Shown: positions 1 through 8,742, counted from the first letter of the stretch. The stretch: 64,000 bases of DNA from Bin55 sp965220235 (GCA_965220235.1 OZ244815.1:2790001-2854000), one strand, 5' to 3'. The notes: generated by a model from the letters alone, not told the origin. Numbers and translations: made by a program.

Positions 1-1109
1 GGGATGGTGACCGACGCGTTGACGTCGATGACCAAATTCTCGCCCAGCGATTCACATGGCAACCAAGCGATGAATTGCAACTTTCTGCGAACGGGAGTCG
101 AACGCGTTCGACGCTCCGCAACTTCAATGAAGGCAATGAAACGAACTCATCAAGCGGAGATCTGACACGTTTTTCCGTCGAAGGTCGCTATTCCCTAGCG
201 CCTTCGCATGACTTCGGTTTTCTCCTTGACCACGCTATGGAGGAGTTTGAGCAACGTGGTTCGTCAAGTTTCTTTGGCGACCCAAACTATGAAGAGACGA
301 TGGCAACCACCGGCTTGGTCGGCGAATATGTAGTCGCGTCCGATCGATTCCAATGGCATTCGTCGCTACGCGGCGAACAAAACAGTGAATTTGGTGATTC
401 GACAGCCTGGCAAACCAGTGTACTGTTACGGCAGGATGCAATCTCTTGGTCCTATTCTGTCGGTGTAGGTATCAAGAACCCAACGTTTATTGAACGATTT
501 GGGTTCACACCGGATACCTTTCTTGGCAATCCAGATCTAAAACCGGAACATTCACTTCAGCACCAAATTGCTCTCCAGTTCGAACGAATCGCTCAGTCAA
601 TGAAAATCGTGCTGTATTCGAGCACTTTGGAAGACGAGATCAATGGATTCTCGTATAACTCAGAAGCCAACCAATTTACCGCGGCAAACCTAGAGTCGAA
701 GAGTCGACGACGAGGCGGGGAAATTCGTTACACACACACGATCGAGAACTTAACGTTCGAAACTAATTACGCCTATGTGAATAGCGAAGAAGGAGAAGAA
801 CTCGAGATTCGTCGGCCAAAGCACCTCGCGAACATCGACGTTCGTTACGCTTTCAATGACCGTATAAGATCGACTAGCTCCGTGCACTACGTTGGCGACC
901 AATTGGACCGAGACTTTTCCACGTTTCCCGCAACGATCGTAACTCTCGACGGCCATATTCTCGGCAGTCTTTCGATTGAATATGACGTTACGCCAAAACT
1001 AACACTCAACGGCATGGTCGAGAACATACTGAATACCCAGTATGAACATGTTTACGGGTTACGAACCCCTGGCCGAACTTTCAATATCGGCGTGCGAGCT
1101 ACATTTTGA
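1..1109 (+). CDS. TonB-dependent receptor, C-terminal part (runs off left edge)
   Basis: The reading frame is open from base 3 to the TGA at 1107-1109, so the gene begins outside the window and only about 370 C-terminal residues are visible. It reads as alternating beta-strands of an outer-membrane barrel. TonB-dependent receptor hallmarks include NPTFIERFGF followed by GNPDLKPEHS, and the protein ends in RTFNIGVRATF with the terminal phenylalanine used for BAM recognition. Such receptors import siderophores, vitamins, glycans or peptides with energy from TonB-ExbB-ExbD; a TonB operon lies at 24-29 kb. The stop codon overlaps the TTG start of the downstream M20 peptidase, so substrate uptake and peptide hydrolysis may be linked. 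The substrate cannot be told from this fragment. Confidence 0.9.
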   Translation, partial: DGDRRVDVDDQILAQRFTWQPSDELQLSANGSRTRSTLRNFNEGNETNSSSGDLTRFSVEGRYSLAPSHDFGFLLDHAMEEFEQRGSSSFFGDPNYEETMATTGLVGEYVVASDRFQWHSSLRGEQNSEFGDSTAWQTSVLLRQDAISWSYSVGVGIKNPTFIERFGFTPDTFLGNPDLKPEHSLQHQIALQFERIAQSMKIVLYSSTLEDEINGFSYNSEANQFTAANLESKSRRRGGEIRYTHTIENLTFETNYAYVNSEEGEELEIRRPKHLANIDVRYAFNDRIRSTSSVHYVGDQLDRDFSTFPATIVTLDGHILGSLSIEYDVTPKLTLNGMVENILNTQYEHVYGLRTPGRTFNIGVRATF

Positions 1110-2530
1110 ACGCCGAGAGGATTCGTCAGTATGTAGACACTATATGGGATAGTGAGATCGTACCTACCCTCGTTAGGTACATCGAAATCCCGAATAAATC
1201 GCCTGCGTTCGACGACGAATGGGAAAGTAACGGGTATATGCAAGGAGCCGCGGAACTGTTGCTAGACGCAATTCCTCGTATACCCGTTAAACACGCTGAA
1301 TCAAAGATCTTCAAGCTCCCGGGCCGGACACCTGTAATCCTTATCGACATACCTGCCACACAGGACTGTGTCGGTAACGTCCTCTGCTACGGACATTACG
1401 ACAAACAACCGGAATTCACTGGCTGGGAAGAAGGGTTCGGACCTTGGACACCGGTCATACGCGACGGTCGTCTATATGGACGTGGCGGCGCTGACGACGG
1501 CTATGCGATTTTCGCGACACTTGCGGCGATTAGCGCGCTCGACGATCAGGGTATTGGTCACCCTAGGTGCTGTGTGCTCATAGAAGGCTGCGAAGAAAGC
1601 GGTAGCTTCGACTTACCTTTCTACATTGATGAATTACGTGAATTCATCGGCAAACCAGATCTACTGATTTGTCTCGATGCGGAGTGCGGTAACTACGATC
1701 AACTCTGGCTGACGACGTCGTTGCGTGGTTTAGTAAGCGGAACGCTCCAAGCAAACGTCCTCACCGAAGGTATTCACTCAGGAGCTGCGGGAGGGGTCGT
1801 TCCATCTAGTTTCCGAATTCTTCGGGCCCAACTCGACCGAATCGAAGACGCGCAAACGGGGCAACTCATCGACGCGCTTCGCGGTCCCATTCCAGATCGC
1901 GTTACAGCTGAAGCAACATCAGCAGCTGAAACATTAGGTACATCTGTCATTCATCGCTACCCTTGGCATGACCAGACCCGTCCCGACACCAGTGATATTG
2001 CTGAACTCATCGTACGTAACACTTGGGAGCCTTCACTAGCAACTGTCGGCTTAGGCGGAGCCCCGGATCCTGCTAACGCGGGAAATACTCTTCGTCCTAG
2101 CACAAGCGCCAAATTGGTATTCCGTCTTCCACCGAACGTTGATGCGTCTCAGGCTGCCGATGCGGTCGTAGACGCTTTGGAATCAAATCCCCCTAGCAAT
2201 GCTTCTGTGACGTTCGAAGTCGATGCAGCAGAAACCGGTTGGTTCGCGAAACCCCTTACTTCGTCGTTGACAAACTCACTCGATAGAGCATCTAACGAAT
2301 TTTTCGGCAAGCCATTACGTCAGATCGGTTGCGGCGGCACCATACCGTTTCTAGGCATGCTAGAACAGAAGTTCCCTGATTGTCAGTTTGTCGTGACCGG
2401 CGTATTGGGTCCGCACTCTAATGCGCACGGACCCAACGAGTTTTTGGACATTTCAACCGGGAAAAACGTCACTGCATGCATGGCGAGCGTGCTCAGTGAC
2501 GCTCAAGAGTTCATCTCGGCAGAGGATTGA
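1106..2530 (+). CDS. M20 family metallopeptidase
   Basis: 474 residues, a usual length for M20 (ArgE/DapE/CPG2-type) di-zinc peptidases. Visible metal and catalytic positions are GHYDKQP (His97, Asp99), GADDG (Asp130), EGCEES (Glu163/Glu164), LDAE (Asp191) and a late NAHGPNE histidine near 441. The dimerisation 'lid' domain sits between about 205 and 330. The start is a TTG at 1106 that overlaps the receptor stop (TTGA), giving translational coupling; it fits because the conserved helix QYVDTIWDSEIVPTLVRYI follows at once. No signal peptide is seen, so the enzyme is probably cytoplasmic and acts on dipeptides or a related amide brought in by the receptor. The substrate is inferred only from family and context. 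Its last 20 bases overlap the convergent HNH gene. Confidence 0.93.
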   Translation: MNAERIRQYVDTIWDSEIVPTLVRYIEIPNKSPAFDDEWESNGYMQGAAELLLDAIPRIPVKHAESKIFKLPGRTPVILIDIPATQDCVGNVLCYGHYDKQPEFTGWEEGFGPWTPVIRDGRLYGRGGADDGYAIFATLAAISALDDQGIGHPRCCVLIEGCEESGSFDLPFYIDELREFIGKPDLLICLDAECGNYDQLWLTTSLRGLVSGTLQANVLTEGIHSGAAGGVVPSSFRILRAQLDRIEDAQTGQLIDALRGPIPDRVTAEATSAAETLGTSVIHRYPWHDQTRPDTSDIAELIVRNTWEPSLATVGLGGAPDPANAGNTLRPSTSAKLVFRLPPNVDASQAADAVVDALESNPPSNASVTFEVDAAETGWFAKPLTSSLTNSLDRASNEFFGKPLRQIGCGGTIPFLGMLEQKFPDCQFVVTGVLGPHSNAHGPNEFLDISTGKNVTACMASVLSDAQEFISAED

Positions 2531-3140
2531 CGAATTCGTCTCCGAACGCTTTTCGTTCCGTCAACATCGTATTGAATCGAGACTCTAGGAAATTGAGCTG
2601 ATCCCCCAATATGCGCCCACTGTTTGTTAACGCCAAATATTCGGCCACGTTCGGCACATATGGCAGTGCGAGCAGTTCCATCTTGCATTCGTGAAGTAGT
2701 CGATCGCCTTTGTGGATATTGCAACGTCGACACGCTGCCGCAACGTTGGTCCATTCGTCTGTCCCGCCACGAGACATCGGTACCACATGGTCACGCGTCA
2801 GCTGACTATCACTGTACTTCATACCGCAATACATGCAGAAATTCCTGTCGCGCGCAAACAGTGCTCTGTTGCTTAAAGGTGGGATTGCCGAATAGGAATC
2901 CGCATGAATGCGACCACTACACGCAATGATGCTATGAACATCGATCATGCTTCGTTGACCACTCGCAGCACAGATACCACCGTAGATGCGTAGCGCTAAG
3001 TCCCCTAGACTCCATACAACCAGTTCGCGTGCATAGAGACAGACCGCTTCCTGCCAAGTGATCCAGTTCAGTGGCTGTCCTGCGATATCCAATCGGAGAA
3101 TCCGCGGGATTCGCACAAATTGGTCAAGCGTCGCGAGCAC
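2511..3140 (-). CDS. HNH endonuclease family protein
   Basis: 209 residues with a compact HNH/zinc module: FCMYC (Cys102, Cys105), RDHVVP (Asp117-His118), a conserved Asn near 132 (WTNVAAAC) and CRRCN (Cys137, Cys140) followed by H143. This is the CxxC-DH-N-CxxC arrangement of stand-alone HNH proteins, nicking or cleaving DNA with a metal-activated His. The N-terminal 100 residues are not recognised. The GTG start at 3140 is preceded by AAGGA seven bases upstream. The 3' end overlaps the convergent peptidase gene by 20 bp. No restriction methylase or phage gene lies beside it, so its role (repair, defence or housekeeping) is open. The family assignment is firm, the function is not. Confidence 0.85.
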   Translation of the reverse strand: MLATLDQFVRIPRILRLDIAGQPLNWITWQEAVCLYARELVVWSLGDLALRIYGGICAASGQRSMIDVHSIIACSGRIHADSYSAIPPLSNRALFARDRNFCMYCGMKYSDSQLTRDHVVPMSRGGTDEWTNVAAACRRCNIHKGDRLLHECKMELLALPYVPNVAEYLALTNSGRILGDQLNFLESRFNTMLTERKAFGDEFVNPLPR

Positions 3141-3412
3141 GAAAAGTTCCTTAGTTCTTCTTCGAACAACGTTCTAGCGCGCCAATCATAAGGACATTTG
3201 TGTGGAAAACCATCTCTTTGTTCGTGCTGATACGAACCTTCTAACAATTAGCGGAGGTCGAAATTGACGTGGTTTTCACCCTCAACACAAAGCGTAATAC
3301 TGACGAAGTCTTACGTTTTGCAACGTAATTCACGAAACTTGAACCCTTTCGCGACGTTAGAAACTGACTAGAATGTAACATCGAAAAGCAACGGATTGCT
3401 GTCGGTGGTGAC

Positions 3413-4429
3413 ATGGAGTTACTAAAAAACACTTACACACAGTACGTGTGTCTTACGGGACTTTTGTTGTTGATTGGGGGCTGTGCCGCTTCCTCGTCTG
3501 AACCCGTAACTGCGAAATCATCCGGTACCACATACGAGTGCGAAGCCGGAGATACCTCTTGGGAATGTCGCGCTCAAGGTACTGAGATCGAGACATCGGT
3601 TCCTACCACGGTTGAAAACACGCCGGCGGAAGTCAACGATTCGAGACCCGCGAATAACTCCTGGTGGCGGATTCGTACGCGTGGTGGCGAAAGTACGAAT
3701 AACACACGACGCGATAAACCTGCTGTTGCAACCACCCAGAAACGAGAAGCACGCACGGTTGCTAAAGCCGACACGCCAAAGAAGGAGCGCCGAGGGTTTT
3801 TCGGAATCCGCATGCGCGGTAAGGACACCGCGACTTCAACGGCTGAAGCATCAGAAAATGTAGCGACAAAACCAGCGCAAGTTGTCGAGTCGAACCCTAC
3901 ACCTACCACGAACCGCACAACCACAAGCTCACAACCGCTCGTCTCTATCGGCACGCGACCATCTGAGCGGTTGAGCGCGAAACCAACGGATACAGCGTCT
4001 CGACAAGCGACACGCCAAACTTCGAATCCGACTTCACCGGTTCCCGCAACGACTCCTCGTCAACCAGTGGTTGTTATGCAAGTACCTCGTTCTGACGCGC
4101 GAGGAACTACAACCGCGCGACGAGCTGCATCGCGAACGAATCCCGATATACCGATTGATGGTTTAGGCGGCGACTACGACTATGCGGTTCAACTAGCAGC
4201 ATTCACGAACTATGGATTGTCTTCTGACTTTCTGAGTTCGTATCCGTCGCTTGATCTGATGCGCGTCAAGACGCAATCAAAGGGCAAGACCTTCTACATC
4301 GTGATTGCTGGTACGTTCGAAAGTAAACAGCTTGCTTCCGCGCAGAGCCAAATGCTCACCAGTACTTACGGTATGGCTGAACCTTACATTCGCACCGTCA
4401 AGTCGATCCGAAACGTTCAGATCAACTAA
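3413..4429 (+). CDS. Lipoprotein with C-terminal SPOR-like domain
   Basis: 338 residues. A signal peptide with the lipobox LIGGC puts the lipidated cysteine at residue 24. Residues 25-245 are low-complexity, rich in Thr, Ser, Pro, Arg and Ala, and typical of a flexible periplasmic linker; two similar short segments (RIRTRGGES and GIRMRGKDT) occur in it. The last 85 residues (YDYAVQLAAFTNYG ... YIVIAGTFESKQLA) look like a SPOR fold, which binds denuded glycan strands of septal peptidoglycan. It is probably anchored in a membrane and localised at division sites. The SPOR assignment rests on pattern, not on a search. The gene stands alone; the convergent GST gene follows after 25 bp. Confidence 0.75.
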   Translation: MELLKNTYTQYVCLTGLLLLIGGCAASSSEPVTAKSSGTTYECEAGDTSWECRAQGTEIETSVPTTVENTPAEVNDSRPANNSWWRIRTRGGESTNNTRRDKPAVATTQKREARTVAKADTPKKERRGFFGIRMRGKDTATSTAEASENVATKPAQVVESNPTPTTNRTTTSSQPLVSIGTRPSERLSAKPTDTASRQATRQTSNPTSPVPATTPRQPVVVMQVPRSDARGTTTARRAASRTNPDIPIDGLGGDYDYAVQLAAFTNYGLSSDFLSSYPSLDLMRVKTQSKGKTFYIVIAGTFESKQLASAQSQMLTSTYGMAEPYIRTVKSIRNVQIN

Positions 4430-4441
4430 AACCGAACATGC

Positions 4442-4476
4442 AACGGCTGTTCGCTCAATGTTGTCGGGCAGCCGTT
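4442..4476. terminator. Inverted repeat between convergent genes, possible terminator
   Basis: AACGGCTG (4442-4449) and CAGCCGTT (4469-4476) are perfect 8-bp complements around a 19-nt loop. The structure spans the 3' end of the GST gene and lies just after the SPOR lipoprotein stop. There is no clear T-run on either side, so if it terminates transcription it is not a classical intrinsic terminator. Confidence 0.35.
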
Positions 4477-5069
4477 ACCGCTTCACGCCCGAGGCAGCGA
4501 TCTAACCACGCGTTTAACGCTTCGTACTTAGAAGTATCAATGCCGCCCATACGAAGCCACATGAGGACGGACGCGACATTTAAGTCCGCGACACTGAAGA
4601 ATTCACCGATCAGCTGCGTGTGAGAGCTTAGATGGTTTTCGAGCACCTCGAGCGGTCGACTCAACGCCTCCATCTCAGCGTCTACTTTCGCGTCACTCTG
4701 TTCAACACCCATCATTCCTAGTTTGTATTTGAGCGCTTCGAGCGTGTGCGATTCAACGGCGGTCATGACCCAGAAAGACCACTGCGACGCCAAGGCTTCG
4801 TCCTCGAGTGAGTTAAGTGCAAGCACCTCGTATTTCTTGGCGAGATAGAGATTGATCGCCATCGATTCACGCAACAGAAATCCGTCGTTGCGAATAACGG
4901 GTACTTGACCCATCGGATTCAGCTTGAGTAGCTCGTCGAGTTCAGGTCCGGGCATTGGACTCGAATTGCTATGTTCGAAATCTATTCCCCTTGCCGCTTT
5001 AATTTCCTCAGCCATCCAGAGCGTACGGAACGCCCTACTTTGGCTATAACCAAATATCTCTAAACCCAT
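4455..5069 (-). CDS. Glutathione S-transferase family protein
   Basis: 204 residues with the two-part GST layout. The N-terminal thioredoxin-like domain carries YSQS near residue 8, the cis-proline of GQVPVI (Pro57) and the glutathione-contact ES pair in RESMAINLYLA (Glu68-Ser69). A C-terminal all-helical domain contains the N-capping-type motif FFSVADLNVASVL. GSTs conjugate or transfer glutathione, or reduce substrates, in the cytoplasm; the substrate is not visible. The ATG at 5069 has AAGGA eight bases upstream. Together with the neighbouring peroxiredoxin, which runs in the same direction 142 bp upstream, it suggests a small thiol-redox group, although the gap allows separate promoters. 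Confidence 0.9.
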   Translation of the reverse strand: MGLEIFGYSQSRAFRTLWMAEEIKAARGIDFEHSNSSPMPGPELDELLKLNPMGQVPVIRNDGFLLRESMAINLYLAKKYEVLALNSLEDEALASQWSFWVMTAVESHTLEALKYKLGMMGVEQSDAKVDAEMEALSRPLEVLENHLSSHTQLIGEFFSVADLNVASVLMWLRMGGIDTSKYEALNAWLDRCLGREAVTAARQH

Positions 5070-5211
5070 TACGTTAATCCTTCATTTTGGTTGTGCTTCT
5101 CACGCGAACGAAGACTCGAACAGTCAATCCTGTCGAAGCCCATCGACGATTCACGCGCTGTCAACAAAAGGGATTTCGTCGTCGACCCGCGTAATCCCTA
5201 AGAATGTGGAA

Positions 5212-5691
5212 TCAGAGGTCGGCCAAAATCGCTTCGGCGCTACTGACCTCAAACGCTCCAGGTGCTTCAACCGCTAACTTTGTGACGACACCATCGTCAA
5301 TCACCATGGCGTACCTTTGCGATCGAGTACCTAGACCAAACCCAGAACCATCCATTTCCAACCCGAGCGCACTCGCGAGCGCACCGTTGCCATCCGCTAC
5401 CATGCTAATTGCATCAGCGGACTGCGACTGACCCCAGGCATCCATCACAAAGGCGTCGTTCACGGCCGTACAAATGATCTCGTCGACGCCTTTCGCTTTT
5501 ATTTCATCGGCTTTATTTACGAAACCCGGAAGGTGTTGCAATGAGCACGTTGGCGTAAATGCGCCGGGAACGGCGAATAGGACGACCTTCTTACCAGATG
5601 TCAAGTCACGTAACGATACGGGACCTGGTCGGCCATCTTTCATCACTTGCACCGTTACATCGGGCACTGCGTCGCCTTGCGAAATACTCAT
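5212..5691 (-). CDS. Peroxiredoxin, Prx5 type
   Basis: 159 residues, the length of Prx5-type peroxiredoxins. The peroxidatic cysteine is Cys49 in PGAFTPTCS, with the conserved Pro, Thr and Cys of the PxxxT/SxxC motif and an Arg in the later TRSQRYAMVIDDG segment. No glutaredoxin domain is fused, unlike some proteobacterial homologues. The enzyme reduces hydrogen peroxide and organic hydroperoxides in the cytoplasm with electrons from glutathione/glutaredoxin or thioredoxin. The ATG at 5691 has GAGAGGA five bases upstream. A second cysteine in EIICTAV may act as a resolving residue; that is an inference from the sequence only. Confidence 0.93.
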   Translation of the reverse strand: MSISQGDAVPDVTVQVMKDGRPGPVSLRDLTSGKKVVLFAVPGAFTPTCSLQHLPGFVNKADEIKAKGVDEIICTAVNDAFVMDAWGQSQSADAISMVADGNGALASALGLEMDGSGFGLGTRSQRYAMVIDDGVVTKLAVEAPGAFEVSSAEAILADL

Positions 5692-5811
5692 GGAGTCCTC
5701 TCGAGAATTGAATCAGAATAGAAATGCCGCATCGCGGATCACACCCAACAAGGCACGCTCACGCAGGACATTCGTGCAGCTAAGATTCTACTTTCGAGAT
5801 AGAAGCTACCT

Positions 5812-6720
5812 TTGCCCACGACACCTATGCCACCGGTCTTGAGTAGACCCATGCTTTTGGGACTTACCGCTGTGATGATGTGGTCGACCGTTGCAGTGGG
5901 ATTCAAACTCGGGTTGCGCGACATGGAGCCTATTCAACTGTTATGGATCGGCAGTTGCTTCTCTTGGGTTCTGTTTTCTATTTGTTGTGCGGCTTTACCC
6001 TCACAACGGCACGAGATAACGCATGTATTCAATGCGTGCCTGCTCGGGCTTCTAAACCCGCTGCTTTACTACATTGTGCTGCTTACGGCATACGACTTAC
6101 TGCCAGCGCACGTCGCGCAACCGTTGAACTACACATGGGCAATCGTGACTGCGCTACTCGCGATACCCATGTTGCGGCAAAAACTACACCGAAGCACATT
6201 CGTCGGCATATCTATTGGATACATGGGGGTACTCCTACTCGTTACGAAAGGGCAATTAACCGGGACGCTCGGGTTCGACGGATTGGGAGTTGCTCTTGCA
6301 ATAGCCAGTACCTTGGTATGGGCAATCTACTGGATTTGGAGCGTAGCGATACGACTCGAACCGTGGTGGTTCATGTGGTATGGGTTTAGTGTCGCAGTTC
6401 CAATATTGACGGGTCTCTGTTACTTTACGGAAGGATTTCCACAGCTGATTCCGTCAAACTTCGGTTATGGCGCGTGGATCGGACTACTCGAAATGGGCTT
6501 CGCTTTTCTACTTTGGCAACGAGCTATGTCGATGACATCAAGTGTTGCAAGGTTAAGCCAACTCATCTTTCTATCACCCATCATCTCGCTCGTCCTGATC
6601 CTCACGATACTTGGTGAATCGATCCACTACACCGCGTTCATCGGGATCGCCATGATTTTCGTAGGTCTTTACGTCGTCAATCGCCGACGCGTCGACGACA
6701 GAACTAAGACTGTTGTTTGA
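5812..6720 (+). CDS. EamA/DMT-superfamily transporter
   Basis: 302 residues with ten hydrophobic segments in two five-helix halves, as in the drug/metabolite transporter superfamily (EamA, RhaT relatives). Diagnostic stretches are LTAVMMWSTVAVGFK at the start, LNYTWAIVTALLA after helix 4 and MGFAFLLWQRAM with LSQLIFLSPIISLV in the second half. It is an inner-membrane exporter or importer of small metabolites; the substrate is unknown. The start is uncertain: TTG at 5812 or ATG at 5827, neither with a strong Shine-Dalgarno. The ATG would leave a typical short N-terminus before helix 1. It is transcribed toward the tRNA-Leu gene 64 bp downstream. Confidence 0.9.
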   Translation: MPTTPMPPVLSRPMLLGLTAVMMWSTVAVGFKLGLRDMEPIQLLWIGSCFSWVLFSICCAALPSQRHEITHVFNACLLGLLNPLLYYIVLLTAYDLLPAHVAQPLNYTWAIVTALLAIPMLRQKLHRSTFVGISIGYMGVLLLVTKGQLTGTLGFDGLGVALAIASTLVWAIYWIWSVAIRLEPWWFMWYGFSVAVPILTGLCYFTEGFPQLIPSNFGYGAWIGLLEMGFAFLLWQRAMSMTSSVARLSQLIFLSPIISLVLILTILGESIHYTAFIGIAMIFVGLYVVNRRRVDDRTKTVV

Positions 6721-6765
6721 GCCAACTTGGGAGAAGCGAACAATTCGTTCCTACTCCTCGCATTT

Positions 6766-6783
6766 TGCAATAATTACGCCGCG
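6766..6783 (+). promoter_or_regulatory. Probable tRNA-Leu promoter: extended -10 and GC-rich discriminator
   Basis: TGCAATAAT (6766-6774) is an extended -10 element (TG-n-AATAAT, five of six matches to TATAAT). It is followed by the GC-rich ACGCCGCG just before the mature tRNA at 6785. GC-rich discriminators are typical of stringently controlled stable-RNA promoters. No good -35 box is seen at the right distance. Confidence 0.5.
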
Positions 6784-6784
6784 T

Positions 6785-7082
6785 GCCCGAGTGGCGAAAT
6801 TGGTAGACGCAAGGGACTTAATAAGCTTGAGCACTCGATGGGAAACCGTCGTCGTGAATGAGGTCAAATTCGGGGAAACCTGAGTCGCTGACTGGCAATC
6901 CCGAGCTAAATCGCTCATCCGGGCGAGAAGTGTAGAGACTTGACGGCCTCCGCCTACGGCTTGTAGCTATGGTGAAGAGAAAGTCCAGACCACAAACGAG
7001 ATATCTCGGCGGCGAAAGTCGTAGTGGTACGAAAATCCCTCGGAGTTAATCCGTGCCGGTTCGACTCCGGCCTCGGGCACCA
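6785..7082 (+). tRNA. tRNA-Leu(UAA), interrupted by a group I intron
   Basis: The exons are 6785-6819 and 7032-7082. The acceptor stem GCCCGAG (6785-6791) pairs perfectly with CTCGGGC (7072-7078), followed by A and an encoded CCA (7080-7082). After removal of 6820-7031 the anticodon stem AGGGA/TCCCT closes the loop CTTAAAA with anticodon UAA. A long class II variable arm (CGGA...TCCG, 7041-7053) and a T arm (GCCGG-TTCGACT-CCGGC) complete a leucine tRNA. The first anticodon base is at the end of exon 1, so the tRNA cannot decode until spliced. In E. coli the UAA leucine tRNA gene sits with tRNA-Cys after pgsA; here tRNA-Cys is still beside pgsA but this gene is 4 kb away on the other strand. 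A scan for uninterrupted tRNAs would miss it. Confidence 0.97.
6820..7031 (+). ncRNA. Group I intron in tRNA-Leu(UAA), IC3-like, no ORF
   Basis: 212 nt inserted between U34 and A35 of the anticodon, the same site as the cyanobacterial and plastid tRNA-Leu intron. The last exon base is U6819, paired as U-G with the guide GAG (6829-6831), and the intron ends in G7031. Paired regions can be drawn: P2 6836-6851 with a GAAA loop; P3 6860-6865/6945-6950; P4 6870-6874/6900-6904; P5 AGTC/GACT 6883-6893; P6a 6911-6926; P7 GACTT 6937-6941/AAGTC 6981-6985; P8 about 6951-6975; P9 6997-7008; and a second GAAA-capped hairpin 7009-7022 enclosed by ACCAC/GTGGT (6989-6993/7024-7028). The P, Q, R and S core strings are all present. 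It should be a self-splicing ribozyme and has no homing endonuclease. Confidence 0.95.
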
Positions 7083-7086
7083 GCCA

Positions 7087-8742
7087 TCACTTTTGTTTTC
7101 GTCGATAAATCGATTCCGCGGCCTGCGCGGATATCACACCTTCACGCAAATCCGCGTCAACGAGGGTTGGATCCCGATCGTGTGGCGATCCAATACCGGC
7201 GCCACCAGGTGTTTCCATAATCAACGTTGCGCCAGCCGGAAGCGTTTCCTTTCCTTTGCCCCGAAAATCTTGCGCGTCCTTAATCCCAACACGACCTCGC
7301 GCGCCGTCATGACCGCCGTCACGACCCTGAGCAGGATGTACCACCCTCTCGAACATTTTTGAAATCGAAAAACCCGCACCGTGTGCGTGTTCGATCTCAA
7401 TGATCTGACCTAACCCACCACGTAAACGACCGGCACCGCCGGAGTCTGGTTTGAATTCACGTTTCCAGAATATCAAAGGCGAAGTTACCTCATTGATCTC
7501 CGTAGGCGTGGTGCGGACGCCTGATGGAAACGCAGTCGTCGACAATCCATCCTTTGCGGCGCGTGCACCCGTACCTCCATTGAAAATAGGATTGATTACG
7601 AAATTTGCGTCCGGCACGTTTCCGTCACGCAAATTGCTGTTCATCAACACCGGATTCCAAATACATGAAGCGCCTTCAGCGGGTACGTCATTGTCGAGAA
7701 CCTGTGCAAGCGCTCCGATTACGACATCAGGCAGCATTTGCCCCAGTGCGTGACGAGCAGACACGGCCGCTGGAGGTTGGGCGTTGAGAATTGAGCCTTC
7801 GGGCGCACGTACTGATATCGGTTTCAATGAACCTGCGTTGTTCGGTACTTCATTTCCGATCAAGCACCGCACACCAAACGAAGCGTAAGCTTGGGCGTAC
7901 GTAAGTGGCACGTTGATTCCATATCGCGAGATAGGCGAAGAACCGGCGAAATCAATATCGATCAACTTTCCGTCGATCGTCAGCGCGCATTGGATGTCGA
8001 TTGGTTCATCGTATCCGTCTACTCGCATACTTTGACTGTAGACACCGTCAGCAAGAGCGTCGATTTCTTTCTCGACCGCTGCTTGCGACAAGCGAAGTAG
8101 CTCCTCACCCACCGCGTCGAGCGATTCCAGGTCAAATTCATCCATCATGTCAACGAGCTGAAGGCTGCCATGATGGTTACAGGCCGCGAGTGAATAAAGG
8201 TCTCCTTCTGCGACGACCGGATCTCGAACGTTCGCTGCAAGAATTTCCATCAATGCGTCGTTTCGTTCCCCTGCTTTAAATAGATGCATTACCGGGAAAC
8301 GGATACCTTCTTCGAAGACGTCGTTAGCATCCGGTCCGAAACCGCGTCCACCCACATCCGCGATATGACTGGTTGACGCGAATAAGGCTACTGGTTCTCG
8401 CTTGAAATAAACGGGCGATACGACGGTGAAGTCGTTTAGGTGCCCGGTCGCCATCCAAGGATCGTTCGTCATCAAAACGTCATCGGGATGCATACGCTGT
8501 ATTGGAAATCGTTTAAGAAAGTGACCTACAGACGCCGCCATGGCGTTTACATGACCCGGCGTTCCAGTCACGGCCTGGGCAATCATCCGACCTTGTGTGT
8601 CGAACACTCCGGCGGAGAGATCACCCGCTTCACGTACGACCGTCGAAAACGCAGTGCGCATAAGCGTTTGAGCTTGTTCTTCGACAACTGCCAGCAACCT
8701 GTCCCAGACGAGTTGTCGCTGAAGATCTGTAAGTGTGCTCAT
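7087..8742 (-). CDS. hyuB: Hydantoinase B/oxoprolinase family protein
   Basis: 551 residues, the usual size of HyuB-type subunits. Family hallmarks are RTAFSTVVREAGDLSAGVFD near the start, the metal-site region HPDDVLMTNDPWMATGHLNDFTV and the late GGTGARAAKDGLSTTAFPSG and GAGRLRGGLGQIIEIE. Together with HyuA it forms an ATP-dependent amidase that opens hydantoin, 5-oxoproline or related cyclic amides. Its ATG overlaps the hyuA stop by four bases (ATGA), so the two are coupled. The stop codon lies only four bases beyond the CCA end of the convergent tRNA-Leu. The true substrate cannot be read from sequence. Confidence 0.93.
   Translation of the reverse strand: MSTLTDLQRQLVWDRLLAVVEEQAQTLMRTAFSTVVREAGDLSAGVFDTQGRMIAQAVTGTPGHVNAMAASVGHFLKRFPIQRMHPDDVLMTNDPWMATGHLNDFTVVSPVYFKREPVALFASTSHIADVGGRGFGPDANDVFEEGIRFPVMHLFKAGERNDALMEILAANVRDPVVAEGDLYSLAACNHHGSLQLVDMMDEFDLESLDAVGEELLRLSQAAVEKEIDALADGVYSQSMRVDGYDEPIDIQCALTIDGKLIDIDFAGSSPISRYGINVPLTYAQAYASFGVRCLIGNEVPNNAGSLKPISVRAPEGSILNAQPPAAVSARHALGQMLPDVVIGALAQVLDNDVPAEGASCIWNPVLMNSNLRDGNVPDANFVINPIFNGGTGARAAKDGLSTTAFPSGVRTTPTEINEVTSPLIFWKREFKPDSGGAGRLRGGLGQIIEIEHAHGAGFSISKMFERVVHPAQGRDGGHDGARGRVGIKDAQDFRGKGKETLPAGATLIMETPGGAGIGSPHDRDPTLVDADLREGVISAQAAESIYRRKQK

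Noticed and set aside
5880..6389. A 169-residue plus-strand frame
   Set aside because: It lies in another frame of the EamA transporter, whose membrane helices and length are convincing; the frame has no family features.
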